Source of the DNA: Clostridium acidisoli DSM 12555
GTDB taxonomy: Bacteria; Bacillota; Clostridia; Clostridiales; Clostridiaceae
DNA: 64,000 bases
Assembly (NCBI RefSeq): GCF_900176305.1
Contig: NZ_FWXH01000006.1
Location: 62,001-126,000, forward strand
Reading direction: 5' to 3'
This document shows positions 55,571 to 64,000 of this stretch, one piece after another; position 1 is the stretch's first letter; the number at the start of each line of letters is the position of its first letter. The notes under the pieces are model-generated. The model was not told the DNA's origin. It did no database searches and saw only the letters and a program-made list of their open reading frames with translations. The position numbers and the translations under genes were made by a program.

Positions 55571-55596
55571 TTTAATCTTCCCCCTTAATTATTAAG

Positions 55597-57201
55597 TTAG
55601 ATTAGATAATCTACTGCCGCTTGTTCAATAGGAATTCCATTTTTATAACGATGGATAAATTGCTCAAAGCCATCAACATCTTTTGGATCAGGCTTTACTT
55701 CTTCAGCTACATAACCAGCAAAAACATTTTTTGATAAAAATTCTGCTAAAGTGGAACTAGTTTCCCTGTTTTTCAGATAACCAGCTAATAGTGCAATTCC
55801 CCATGCACCGCCTTCACCTGCAGTTTTCATGACAGATACTGGTGTATTTACTGCCGCGGCAAGTGCTTCTTGTCCTACAATAGGTGTCTTAAATAATCCA
55901 CCATGACCAAGTAATTTATCAAGCTTCACATTTTCATCCTTTAAGAGAATGTCCATTCCAATTTTTAATGCCCCTAAAGAGGTAAAGAGATGCGCTCGCA
56001 TAAAGTTTGGTAGAGTAAAATTACTTTTTGGCTTTCGTACAACTATAGGTCTACCTTCAGAAACCCCTGTGATGTTTTCACCAGCAAAATAGTTATAAGC
56101 AAGAATTCCTCCACAATCAGGATCACCTAGAAGCGCTTGACTGTATAGTCCCATGTAAAGAAGATCCCTTGGAATGTTGACATTTATAGCTTCAGCAAAT
56201 TGCTGAAAGATATTCACCCAGGCGTCTACATCAGAATAACCATTGTTTGCATGAGCCATGCCCACTAAATCTCCAGAAGGTGTCGTTACAAGATCAATCT
56301 CTGTATGAACCTTAGCAAGAGGTTTCTCAAGGACGACCATTGCAAAAATGGATGTACCTGCTGATACATTTCCTGTTCGTGGTGCAACTGAATTTGTTGC
56401 AACCATACCTGTACCTGCATCTCCTTCAGGTGGACATATAGGAATTCCAGCTTGAAGATTTCCACTAACATCAAGCTTTTTTGCTCCTTCTGCAGTCAAA
56501 ATACCAGCATTTTCTCCAGCTAGCAAGACTTTTGGTAAAAGTTTTTCTACATCTAACGAATGTAGAGAAACTTCTGGTAACTGATTGAATAGTCCTAACA
56601 TGTTTGCATCGTAATTGTGTGTATTCACATCAATTGGAAACATTCCTGATGCATCACCAATTCCTAAAACCTTTTCATCTGTTAATTGCCAATGAATATA
56701 ACCAGCTAAAGTAGTAAGAAAATCAAGTTTTTCAATATGAGGTTCATTATTGAGAATAGCTTGATATAAATGAGCTATGCTCCATCTTTGAGGAATGTTG
56801 AATTGAAATAAATCTGTTAACTTTTTTGATGCTTCTTCTGTCATGGTATTACGCCAAGTTCTAAATGGAACAAGAAGATTTCCCTGTTTATCAAATGCCA
56901 TATATCCATGCATCATTGCTGAAAAACCAATAGAACCAATTTTTGAAATTGTGACACCATATTGTTCTTTTACCTCAGCAAAAAGTTTTTGATAACTGTA
57001 TTGTAAACCTCTCCAGATTTCTTCTAGGGAATAGGTCCAAATCCCATCTTCTAGACTTGTCTCCCATTCAAAGTTGCCACTAGCTAGTGGAAGAAAATCA
57101 CTTCCAACAAGAACTGCTTTAATTCTAGTAGAACCAAACTCTATGCCTAGTGATGTTTCGCCGTTTTGAATCTCTTCTACTATTTTCTGTTTTATAGACA
57201 A
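55597..57201 (-). CDS. araK: L-ribulokinase-like FGGY kinase
   Basis: A 534-residue FGGY carbohydrate kinase. The N-terminal phosphate-binding segment is [16 protein letters not shown], followed by [10 protein letters not shown] and, further on, [13 protein letters not shown], then GHGGLFKTP. It differs from the E. coli AraB type and resembles the clostridial arabinose kinases. It phosphorylates L-ribulose formed by AraA to L-ribulose 5-phosphate. It starts with TTG at 57201 after GAGGAGGT. Its promoter carries an AraR box and a cre-like site. Confidence 0.83.
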   Translation of the reverse strand: MSIKQKIVEEIQNGETSLGIEFGSTRIKAVLVGSDFLPLASGNFEWETSLEDGIWTYSLEEIWRGLQYSYQKLFAEVKEQYGVTISKIGSIGFSAMMHGYMAFDKQGNLLVPFRTWRNTMTEEASKKLTDLFQFNIPQRWSIAHLYQAILNNEPHIEKLDFLTTLAGYIHWQLTDEKVLGIGDASGMFPIDVNTHNYDANMLGLFNQLPEVSLHSLDVEKLLPKVLLAGENAGILTAEGAKKLDVSGNLQAGIPICPPEGDAGTGMVATNSVAPRTGNVSAGTSIFAMVVLEKPLAKVHTEIDLVTTPSGDLVGMAHANNGYSDVDAWVNIFQQFAEAINVNIPRDLLYMGLYSQALLGDPDCGGILAYNYFAGENITGVSEGRPIVVRKPKSNFTLPNFMRAHLFTSLGALKIGMDILLKDENVKLDKLLGHGGLFKTPIVGQEALAAAVNTPVSVMKTAGEGGAWGIALLAGYLKNRETSSTLAEFLSKNVFAGYVAEEVKPDPKDVDGFEQFIHRYKNGIPIEQAAVDYLI

Positions 57202-57257
57202 TAGAAAAACCTCCTCTAAAAATAATTGTAAACGATTTAGTGACAGACGATATTTTA

Positions 57258-57336
57258 TGAAAGCGATTACTTATATAAATTATAGTAATATTTATATGGA
57301 TAAATGTCAACATAATTTTTTTTTGTACGTATAAAT
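57258..57336 (-). promoter_or_regulatory. araK promoter with AraR box and cre site
   Basis: On the minus strand TTGACA (complement of 57305-57310) and TACTAT (complement of 57282-57287) are 17 bases apart. An AraR-type box TTTTGTACGTATAAAT at 57321-57336 lies just upstream of the -35, and TGAAAGCGATTACT (57258-57271, 13 of 14 to the cre consensus) lies just downstream of the -10. A weaker cre-like site is at 57227-57240. Confidence 0.8.
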
Positions 57337-57389
57337 TTTAAAATAGAAAAGAAGAAACCCTTGTATTTAAGCAAGGGTTCGGTAAAAAA

Positions 57390-58478
57390 TTATTTTATTT
57401 TAGAAGTTGAGTTTCTAATAATAAGTTCAGGATCATAAAGAATAGAATCATTATCTTCAAAATGATTATTGTTATTGATTAAATTAATAATTAAGTTAGC
57501 TGCATCTTTACCCATTTGTTCTTTAGGATGGGTTACAGAAGTTAAGGTTGGCTGCATTATTGATGCAAGCTGTGAATCGTCAAAGCCAACTATTGATAAC
57601 TCTTCAGGAATTTTTATATTGAGTTTGTTTGCAATTGTTAATACAATATAAGCTATTTCATCATTGTAACAAAAAATACCTGTTGGTCGTTTTTCGGATA
57701 TTAAGGTATTTTCTATTTTAGAGGGTAATGATGAAGATATTTCCTCAGTTAGATAAGTTAAAATTTGTCCAGTTGAGGGTGGAATATTATTGTCCTGACA
57801 TTCTGATATAAATCCGTTCATTCTATTTATACCTTGCGAATCGTCAACTTTAAAAACTCCCATTAGCTTTTTGTGACCCAAGGATATTAGGTGATTTGTT
57901 GCCAGTTTACCTCCTTTAAAGTCATCTACACAGAGACTAGGTGTATTAATTTCAGGATAAGAGGCGTTTATTGTAACAATTGGAATATTGTTAGACATTA
58001 TGTTGTTTAGATACCTAATATTTTGACTTTTGTACGCACTTTTAGTAGGTTCTACAATAAGTCCATCTATCTTATGTGCTAACAAATTTTTTAAGTTGCT
58101 ATTTTCAAACATAACATTGTTATTAGTTGAAGACAGCAAAAGGGAGTAAGATTCAGAATAAAGCGTCTCTTCCATCCCCCTAATTATATCAGGAAAAATG
58201 TAATTAGAGATATGAGTTGTTAGCACGGCTACATTCTTAGCATTCTTAAGAATTTCAGTGTTCTCTCTCCAATCAGAAATATACATACCGCTTCCTTGTA
58301 TACTATATACATATTGTTTAGATGTAAGATCACTTATAGCTTTTCTTATAGTGTGCCTACTTACATTAAACATTTTTATAAGTTCTGATTCAGTTGGTAT
58401 TTTTTCATGAGGTTTATATTTGCCTGTAAGAGTCCAGCTTATAATACTTTCCTCTACTTCTTCGTATTTGTGTTTCAT
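57390..58478 (-). CDS. araR: Arabinose repressor AraR (GntR/LacI chimera)
   Basis: 362 residues. The N-terminal third is a GntR-type winged helix (FNVSRHTIRKAISDLTSK). The rest is a LacI-type sugar-binding domain (GIFCYNDEIAYIV, IVGFDDSQLASIMQP). This fusion is the hallmark of AraR, which releases its operators when L-arabinose binds. AGGAG-type site TAGGAG precedes the ATG. It lies between the two divergent promoters that it probably controls. Confidence 0.9.
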   Translation of the reverse strand: MKHKYEEVEESIISWTLTGKYKPHEKIPTESELIKMFNVSRHTIRKAISDLTSKQYVYSIQGSGMYISDWRENTEILKNAKNVAVLTTHISNYIFPDIIRGMEETLYSESYSLLLSSTNNNVMFENSNLKNLLAHKIDGLIVEPTKSAYKSQNIRYLNNIMSNNIPIVTINASYPEINTPSLCVDDFKGGKLATNHLISLGHKKLMGVFKVDDSQGINRMNGFISECQDNNIPPSTGQILTYLTEEISSSLPSKIENTLISEKRPTGIFCYNDEIAYIVLTIANKLNIKIPEELSIVGFDDSQLASIMQPTLTSVTHPKEQMGKDAANLIINLINNNNHFEDNDSILYDPELIIRNSTSKIK

Positions 58479-58513
58479 TTTTTCTCCTATAAAATAAATA
58501 AATTTTTACAAGT

Positions 58514-58542
58514 ATTATATCAAAAATGCGTGTAATATACAA
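58514..58542 (-). promoter_or_regulatory. araR promoter
   Basis: On the minus strand TTGTAT (complement of 58537-58542) and TATAAT (complement of 58514-58519) are separated by 17 bases. The AraR box at 58557-58572 lies between this promoter and the divergent araD promoter, which suggests autoregulation. Confidence 0.65.
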
Positions 58543-58556
58543 CAATTTGAACTTAA

Positions 58557-58634
58557 ATTAGTACGTATAAATTTAATAAATGTATTGACATTTGTAATTA
58601 TAAATTTTATACTTGTCTTATGAAAGCGATTAAA
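58557..58634 (+). promoter_or_regulatory. araD operon promoter with AraR box and cre site
   Basis: ATTAGTACGTATAAAT (58557-58572) fits the AraR box. TTGACA (58585-58590), 17 bases, TATACT (58608-58613) is a strong promoter. TGAAAGCGATTAAA (58621-58634) matches the cre consensus at 13 of 14 positions and lies at the transcription start, so CcpA-type catabolite repression is likely. The order is the same as at araK. Confidence 0.85.
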
Positions 58635-58656
58635 TATAAAAAGGGAGGTCATTAAA

Positions 58657-58704
58657 ATGGCAGATACTAATGAAATTAGTTATAGAAATCAAACATTTTT
58701 GTAA
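58657..58704 (+). CDS. Fifteen-codon leader or gene remnant
   Basis: A strong ribosome site AGGGAGGT and an ATG at 58657 open a frame of 15 codons, MADTNEISYRNQTFL, ending in TAA at 58702-58704. It is directly downstream of the araD promoter. A cre-like TGTAAACGATTAAT overlaps the stop codon. It is either a leader peptide or the beginning of a gene that was deleted. Confidence 0.4.
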   Translation: MADTNEISYRNQTFL

Positions 58705-58836
58705 ACGATTAATTGTAGATGCTTTTAGAGAACTGATATGACATAAACTTACATGACTATTTTTGTCGCTGAGAAAACAATATAATGAAACATCTTAAGG
58801 TAATAAAGGAAATTGCTTTGAAAGAGGGTGAAATTC

Positions 58837-59538
58837 ATGTTAGAAGCTTTAAAGAAGAAGGTATTAGAAGCAAATTTAATGCTTCCTAAGTACAACTTAG
58901 TCACATTCACGTGGGGAAATGTAAGCGGGATTGACAGAGAAAAGGGACTTGTAGTAATAAAACCTAGTGGTGTTAAGTACACTGAAATGAAAGCAGAAGA
59001 TATGGTTGTATTAGATTTGGAGGGAAATGTCGTAGAAGGAGATTTAAATCCATCTAGTGACACACCAACTCATTTAGTACTGTATAAATCATTTAAAAAT
59101 ATTAAAGGAATTGTGCATACTCATTCACCTTGGGCTGTATCCTTTGCTCAAGCAGGTATAAATATACCAGCAGCGGGTACCACTCAAGGAGATTATTTCT
59201 ACGGAGATATTCCCGTAACTAGAAAAATGACGGTTGAAGAAATTACTGGAGAATATGAGAAAGAAACAGGCAAAGTTATTGTTGAAACTTTTGTTAATAA
59301 CAATATTAATCCAGATTATGTTCCAGGGGTTTTAGTGAATGATCATGGACCATTTACTTGGGGGAAGGATCCTGAAAATGCGGTGCATAATTCAGTTGTG
59401 TTAGAAGAAGTTGCAAAAATGACTTATCACACATTACAGCTAAATCCAGAAAATATTAGAATGGATAAATGCTTACTTGACAAACATTTTTATCGAAAGC
59501 ACGGAGCAAATTCATATTATGGACAAAATAAAAAATAA
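58837..59538 (+). CDS. araD: L-ribulose-5-phosphate 4-epimerase
   Basis: About 233 residues of the class II aldolase fold. Visible elements are [20 protein letters not shown], the zinc-binding histidines in [15 protein letters not shown] and the later [12 protein letters not shown]. It converts L-ribulose 5-phosphate to D-xylulose 5-phosphate. The ATG at 58837 follows GAGGGTG; the GTG at 58828 is inside that site. It is followed by araA after 17 bases. Confidence 0.95.
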   Translation: MLEALKKKVLEANLMLPKYNLVTFTWGNVSGIDREKGLVVIKPSGVKYTEMKAEDMVVLDLEGNVVEGDLNPSSDTPTHLVLYKSFKNIKGIVHTHSPWAVSFAQAGINIPAAGTTQGDYFYGDIPVTRKMTVEEITGEYEKETGKVIVETFVNNNINPDYVPGVLVNDHGPFTWGKDPENAVHNSVVLEEVAKMTYHTLQLNPENIRMDKCLLDKHFYRKHGANSYYGQNKK

Positions 59539-59555
59539 TAAAGGGGAGATATATT

Positions 59556-61022
59556 ATGTTAAAAAATAATAAAATGGAATTTTGGTTTGTAGTAGGAAGT
59601 CAAGATTTATACGGAGAAGAAGCTTTAGCACAGGTTAAACATGATTCAAAGATAATTGCAGATGAGTTAAATGAAAGTGCAAATTTACCTTATAAAATAG
59701 TTTTTAAATCTTTAGCAACATCTGCTGATGAAATAAAAAATATAATGAAAGAAGTAAACTACAGAGATGAAGTAGCTGGAGTTGTAACTTGGATGCATAC
59801 ATTTTCACCTGCCAAAATGTGGATTGCAGGAACAAAACTTTTACAAAAACCATTGCTACATTTAGCAACTCAGTTCAATGAGAATATTCCTTGGAAGACC
59901 ATAGACATGGATTATATGAATTTACACCAAAGTGCTCATGGAGATAGAGAATATGGTTTTATAAATTCAAGGCTTAAGAAAAACAACAAAATCATCGTAG
60001 GATATTGGAAAGATAAAGCTATTCAAAAAGAAATTTCTGACTGGATGAAGGTAGCAGCTGGCTGCATTGCTAGTGAAATCATAAAAGTAGCACGTTTTGG
60101 AGATAATATGCGTAATGTTGCAGTTACAGAAGGTGACAAAATAGAAGCTCAGATAAAGTTTGGATGGACAGTGGATTACTTTGGAATAGGCGATTTAGTT
60201 GCTGAAATGAATAAAGTGTCAGAGAATGACATAGATAAAGTATATAAAGAATTTAAGGAACTATATATTTTAGACCCAGGTGAAAATGATCCAGCATTTT
60301 ATGAAAAACAAGTTAAAGAACAAATTAAAATTGAAATAGCCCTAAGAAATTTCTTGGATAAAGGAAATTATAATGCATTTACTACAAATTTTGAAGACCT
60401 TTATGGCATGAAACAATTACCTGGACTCGCAGTTCAACGTTTGAATGCTGAAGGATATGGTTTTGCAGGTGAAGGTGATTGGAAAACTGCAGCTTTAGAT
60501 AGATTGTTAAAGGTCATGACAAACAATAGTAAGACAGGCTTTATGGAAGATTACACATATGAACTTAGTTCAGGAAATGAAAAAATATTAGGAGCTCATA
60601 TGTTAGAGGTAGACCCAACTTTTGCTTCTGATAAACCAAAGGTTGTTGTTAAGCCTTTAGGAATTGGAGATCGTGAAGATCCAGCCCGTTTAATATTTAA
60701 TGGTGAAACTGGAAAAGGTGTTGCAGTATCAATGCTTGATTTGGGAACTCATTATCGTGTAATAATAAATGAACTTACAGCTGTAAAACCAGACGATGAT
60801 ATGCCAAATTTGCCAGTTGCTAAAATGGTATGGAAGCCAGAACCAAACTTCCTAGATGGAGTTAAAGCTTGGATTCATGCAGGTGGAGGACATCACACAG
60901 TTGTTTCATTAGATTTAACAGTAGAACAAATTTACGATTGGAGCCGTATGGTGGGCTTAGAAGCCATAATAATTGATAAAGATACTAAATTAAGAGACAT
61001 AATTATACAAACAACAAAATAA
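59556..61022 (+). CDS. araA: L-arabinose isomerase
   Basis: A 488-residue manganese-dependent isomerase that converts L-arabinose to L-ribulose. Motifs: [12 protein letters not shown] near the N-terminus, [20 protein letters not shown], split here as [29 protein letters not shown], and the C-terminal metal-binding [11 protein letters not shown]. Length and motifs are complete. GGGGAG precedes the ATG. Confidence 0.97.
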   Translation: MLKNNKMEFWFVVGSQDLYGEEALAQVKHDSKIIADELNESANLPYKIVFKSLATSADEIKNIMKEVNYRDEVAGVVTWMHTFSPAKMWIAGTKLLQKPLLHLATQFNENIPWKTIDMDYMNLHQSAHGDREYGFINSRLKKNNKIIVGYWKDKAIQKEISDWMKVAAGCIASEIIKVARFGDNMRNVAVTEGDKIEAQIKFGWTVDYFGIGDLVAEMNKVSENDIDKVYKEFKELYILDPGENDPAFYEKQVKEQIKIEIALRNFLDKGNYNAFTTNFEDLYGMKQLPGLAVQRLNAEGYGFAGEGDWKTAALDRLLKVMTNNSKTGFMEDYTYELSSGNEKILGAHMLEVDPTFASDKPKVVVKPLGIGDREDPARLIFNGETGKGVAVSMLDLGTHYRVIINELTAVKPDDDMPNLPVAKMVWKPEPNFLDGVKAWIHAGGGHHTVVSLDLTVEQIYDWSRMVGLEAIIIDKDTKLRDIIIQTTK

Positions 61023-61047
61023 CTATTTTATATGAGGAGGCTGAAAA

Positions 61048-61695
61048 ATGAAACTTTTTATAGACACAGCAAATGTAGAGGAAATAAGAGAAGCAAATGA
61101 CATGGGGATAATATGTGGAGTGACAACAAATCCATCACTTATAGCAAAAGAAGGAAGAGACTTTAATGAAGTTATAAATGAAATAACTTCTATAGTGGAT
61201 GGACCAATAAGTGGTGAAGTTATTTCGTTAGATGCTAAAGGCATGATAAAAGAAGGAAGAGAAATAGCTAAAATTCATAAAAACATGGTAGTAAAAATAC
61301 CAATAACTGAGGAAGGCTTAAAGGCTGTAAAGGTACTATCCAGTGAGGGTATAAAAACAAATGTAACTCTTATTTTCTCAGCAGGTCAAGCTCTTTTAGC
61401 AGCTAGGGCAGGAGCTTCTTATGTAAGTCCTTTCCTTGGAAGACTTGATGATATATGTGCAAATTCTATGGAGTTAATTGAATCAATTGTGAATATATTC
61501 AACATACATGATATAAAGACAGAAATAATAGCTGCAAGTATAAGAAGTCCAAAACATGTGGTTGATGCAGCTGAAGCAGGCTCACATATAGGGACAATCC
61601 CTTATAAAGTTTTAAAACAATTATTAAAGCATCCTCTTACTGATTCAGGAATAGATAAATTTATGGAGGATTGGAAGCAAGCTTTTAATAAATAA
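61048..61695 (+). CDS. tal: Transaldolase-like/fructose-6-phosphate aldolase
   Basis: A 215-residue small transaldolase of the TalC/FSA type. The N-terminal [18 protein letters not shown] is a family hallmark, and the Schiff-base lysine is in [15 protein letters not shown]. It transfers dihydroxyacetone units in the pentose phosphate pathway or acts as an aldolase; transaldolase activity is more likely because transketolase follows. GAGGAGG precedes the ATG. Confidence 0.9.
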   Translation: MKLFIDTANVEEIREANDMGIICGVTTNPSLIAKEGRDFNEVINEITSIVDGPISGEVISLDAKGMIKEGREIAKIHKNMVVKIPITEEGLKAVKVLSSEGIKTNVTLIFSAGQALLAARAGASYVSPFLGRLDDICANSMELIESIVNIFNIHDIKTEIIAASIRSPKHVVDAAEAGSHIGTIPYKVLKQLLKHPLTDSGIDKFMEDWKQAFNK

Positions 61696-61716
61696 TAAAG
61701 GAGGGGGAAGGTTCCA

Positions 61717-63708
61717 ATGGATATAGATAATTTAGCAATAAACACAATAAGAATACTTTCTGCTGAGGCAATCCAAAAGGCAAAGTCTGGTCATCCAGGC
61801 CTGCCTATGGGTTGTGCACCAATGGCATATACACTTTGGAGTAAACATTTAAAGCATAATCCTAATAATTCTAAGTGGAAGGACAGGGACAGATTTGTGC
61901 TTTCAGCAGGTCATGGATCAATGCTTTTATATTCATTACTAAACATATTTGGATATGGTGTTAGTGTAGAAGATATTAAAAATTTTAGACAGTTTAAAAG
62001 CAAAACACCAGGGCATCCTGAATATGGTTGGACAGATGGAGTTGAAACAACTACAGGACCTTTAGGACAAGGTGTAGGTATTGCTGTGGGAATGGCTATA
62101 GCCGAAAGTCACTTGGCAAATAAGTTTAATAAAGACGATTACAAGGTTGTAGACCACTATACCTATGCACTTGTTGGAGATGGTTGTCTAATGGAAGGTG
62201 TATCTGGAGAAGCCAGTTCTCTTGCAGGTACATTAGGAGTTGGCAAGTTGATAGTTCTGTATGATTCCAATAATATATCTATAGAAGGAAGTACAGATAT
62301 TGCATTTAGAGAAAACGTAGCTTTAAGATATGAAGCATATGGATGGCAGGTTTTACAAGTAGATGATGGAACAAACATCAAAAAATTGGATGCTGCAATA
62401 AAGGAAGCTAAGTCAGAGATAAACAAACCAACAATAATAATAGTAAAAAACATTATAGGATATGGTTGCCCTCCAAAACAAGGTAAGGCATCTGCCCACG
62501 GTGAACCTTTAGGCGAGGAAAATTTAAAACTTACAAAAGAGACGTTAAAATGGAACTATGAACCATTTACTGTACCAGAAGAAGTAAAAATGTATACAAA
62601 AGAGTTTAAAGCAAGAGCTCAAAAAGAAGAAGACAAATGGAATAATATGTTTGATAAATACAAAAAGGAATATCCTCAATTAGCGAAAGAGTGGGATGTT
62701 TGGTTTAGTGATAAAACAGCAGTTGATCTTCTTAAAAATGAAGATTTTTGGAAGTTTGATAAAGCTATGGCTACTAGACAATCTTCTGGTATTCTAATTA
62801 ACAAACTTGCGAAGCTTATTCCTAATTTAATAGGCGGATCTGCAGATCTTGCACCATCAAATAAGACATATATGGATGGTAGAAAAGACTTTTCAGCAGA
62901 AGATAGAAGTGGAGCTAACATGCATTTTGGAGTTAGAGAACATGCTATGGCAGCTATTGCAAATGGAATGTATCTACATGGCGGGCTTAAGGTTTTTGTA
63001 TCAACGTTCTTTGTATTTAGTGACTATATGAAAGGTGCCATGAGACTTTCTGCAATAATGAAGCTTCCAGTAATTTATGTTTTAACTCATGACAGTATTG
63101 GTGTAGGTGAAGATGGACCAACACATGAGCCTATTGAACAATTAGCTGCTTTAAGATCTATTCCTAATATGACTGTATTTAGACCTGCTGATTCTAATGA
63201 AACAGCAGCGGCTTGGTATAGTGCTTTAAATACCAAAAATGGACCAACAGCGTTAGTTCTTACAAGACAAACTCTTCCTTTGTACGAGAATTCAGATAAA
63301 AATGCGTTAAAGGGTGCGTACATTTTAAAAGATTCTAAAGATAAGGAGAATCCAGATGTAATACTTATGGCTTCAGGTTCAGAAGTTGAACTGATTTTAA
63401 ATGCAGCAAAAGAGCTTGAAGGTGAAAATATTGATGCAAGAGTTGTTAGTATACCATCCTTTGAGATATTTGAAGAACAAAGCCAAGAATATAAAAATTC
63501 TGTATTACCTAAGAAAGTAAGAGCAAGGGTTGCAGTAGAAGCCGCATCACCTTTTGGTTGGCACAAATATGTTGGGCTTGATGGTGAAATAATTGGTATG
63601 GAAACTTTCGGGGCATCGGGAAAAGCAGAGGTTTTATTTAAAGAGTTTGGCTTTACTCTAGAAAATGTAGTAGAAAAAACTAAAATGGTTTTAGATAATT
63701 TGAAATAA
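61717..63708 (+). CDS. tkt: Transketolase
   Basis: A 663-residue thiamine-diphosphate enzyme. It starts with NTIRILSAEAIQKAKSGHPG, has the cofactor segment GDGCLMEGVSGEASSLAG, and contains the second-domain EHAMAAIANG and HDSIGVGEDGPTHEP. It returns xylulose 5-phosphate to glycolysis. GGAGGGGG precedes the ATG. It ends the arabinose operon; a terminator follows. Confidence 0.97.
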   Translation: MDIDNLAINTIRILSAEAIQKAKSGHPGLPMGCAPMAYTLWSKHLKHNPNNSKWKDRDRFVLSAGHGSMLLYSLLNIFGYGVSVEDIKNFRQFKSKTPGHPEYGWTDGVETTTGPLGQGVGIAVGMAIAESHLANKFNKDDYKVVDHYTYALVGDGCLMEGVSGEASSLAGTLGVGKLIVLYDSNNISIEGSTDIAFRENVALRYEAYGWQVLQVDDGTNIKKLDAAIKEAKSEINKPTIIIVKNIIGYGCPPKQGKASAHGEPLGEENLKLTKETLKWNYEPFTVPEEVKMYTKEFKARAQKEEDKWNNMFDKYKKEYPQLAKEWDVWFSDKTAVDLLKNEDFWKFDKAMATRQSSGILINKLAKLIPNLIGGSADLAPSNKTYMDGRKDFSAEDRSGANMHFGVREHAMAAIANGMYLHGGLKVFVSTFFVFSDYMKGAMRLSAIMKLPVIYVLTHDSIGVGEDGPTHEPIEQLAALRSIPNMTVFRPADSNETAAAWYSALNTKNGPTALVLTRQTLPLYENSDKNALKGAYILKDSKDKENPDVILMASGSEVELILNAAKELEGENIDARVVSIPSFEIFEEQSQEYKNSVLPKKVRARVAVEAASPFGWHKYVGLDGEIIGMETFGASGKAEVLFKEFGFTLENVVEKTKMVLDNLK

Positions 63709-63717
63709 ACATGTGAG

Positions 63718-63756
63718 AGTTCTAAAGAGGATAATAATATTACCTTCTTTAGAACT
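63718..63756 (+). terminator. Terminator of the arabinose operon
   Basis: AGTTCTAAAGAGG pairs with CCTTCTTTAGAACT with one bulged base, around a 12-base AT loop, followed by TTCTTATTTTT. Confidence 0.85.
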
Positions 63757-63866
63757 TTCTTATTTTTAGTAGAATTATTTTATACAGGAAATACATGCAT
63801 TATGATATAATAAACTTGTTTTTTTAATTTAGATTAAATGATAGGATTAAGGATTGGATTGATTAA

Positions 63867-64000
63867 ATGAAGTTTTTATATAAATGTATATTATTGATTG
63901 GTATTTTCATTACATTGGGTTGTTTTGTTCAATTTATGGTATTTAATAGATTCTTTATTTCTAATAATAATTCATTATTACTAAGTATTAATGAAAAATC
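63867..64000 (+). CDS. Start of an unidentified membrane protein, cut by the window end
   Basis: An ATG at 63867 opens a frame that runs to the end of the window (44 codons). It begins MKFLYKCILLIGIFITLGC with a single long hydrophobic helix and then turns polar. It could be the N-terminus of a sensor or a secreted protein. AAGGAT lies about 16 bases upstream and is a weak ribosome site. Nothing further can be said. Confidence 0.5.
   Translation, partial: MKFLYKCILLIGIFITLGCFVQFMVFNRFFISNNNSLLLSINEK

Noticed and set aside
58737-59063. Reading frame antisense to araD
   Set aside because: It is fully explained by the araD coding sequence and has no start signal.

Overview
The window is AT-rich and gene-dense, with strong AGGAGG-type ribosome binding sites, A/T-ending codons and a clostridial gene order (rpoN-cggR-gap-pgk-tpiA-gpmI-eno-secG-rnr-smpB-ssrA). 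It comes from the chromosome of a saccharolytic Clostridium sensu stricto. The species cannot be fixed from the sequence alone.

Region 1 (1-5100) is a nucleoside-type ABC importer: a BMP-family lipoprotein, a double ATPase and two permeases. Region 2 (5200-19360) is core: sigma-54, the glycolytic repressor CggR with a recognisable operator, the lower glycolytic genes, secG, RNase R, SmpB and tmRNA. The tmRNA gene is split in its T-loop by a 273-nt group I intron. An antisense LAGLIDADG endonuclease gene lies just downstream.

Region 3 (19400-31600) is accessory. It holds a decayed zeta-toxin-like gene and an imperfect copy of the tmRNA 3' end, a divergent SDR/AraC pair flanked by hairpin-rich sequence, a hydroxyacid dehydrogenase, a metallo-beta-lactamase pseudogene that lost its metal site, a TetR/NIPSNAP pair with a palindromic operator, a PfkB kinase with a PucR regulator, a flavodoxin/zinc-ribbon protein, a GNAT and an FRG-domain protein.

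Region 4 (31990-40630) has a CUT1 sugar ABC importer, an MBL-fold protein, a DUF1304 membrane protein, a PhzF-like protein and an amino-acid permease. Region 5 (40690-49640) looks like one LacI-controlled regulon: fructokinase and sucrose-phosphorylase-family genes on the minus strand, then a Nif3-like protein, two esterases, a polysaccharide-deacetylase-like protein and a GPH sugar transporter on the plus strand. Three near-consensus promoters each carry a TATGT..ACATA operator over the -35 box, and one has a second copy near +1. The gene set suggests uptake and de-esterification of an acylated disaccharide followed by phosphorolysis. That is inference.

Region 6 (49700-54150) has a GNAT, a MerR regulator with a duplicated TipAS-like domain, a rubredoxin-like protein and an aldehyde dehydrogenase. 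Region 7 (54200-63710) is an L-arabinose regulon: transporter, ribulokinase, AraR, AraD, AraA, transaldolase and transketolase, with AraR boxes and cre-like sites at two similarly built promoters. The window ends inside an unidentified gene.
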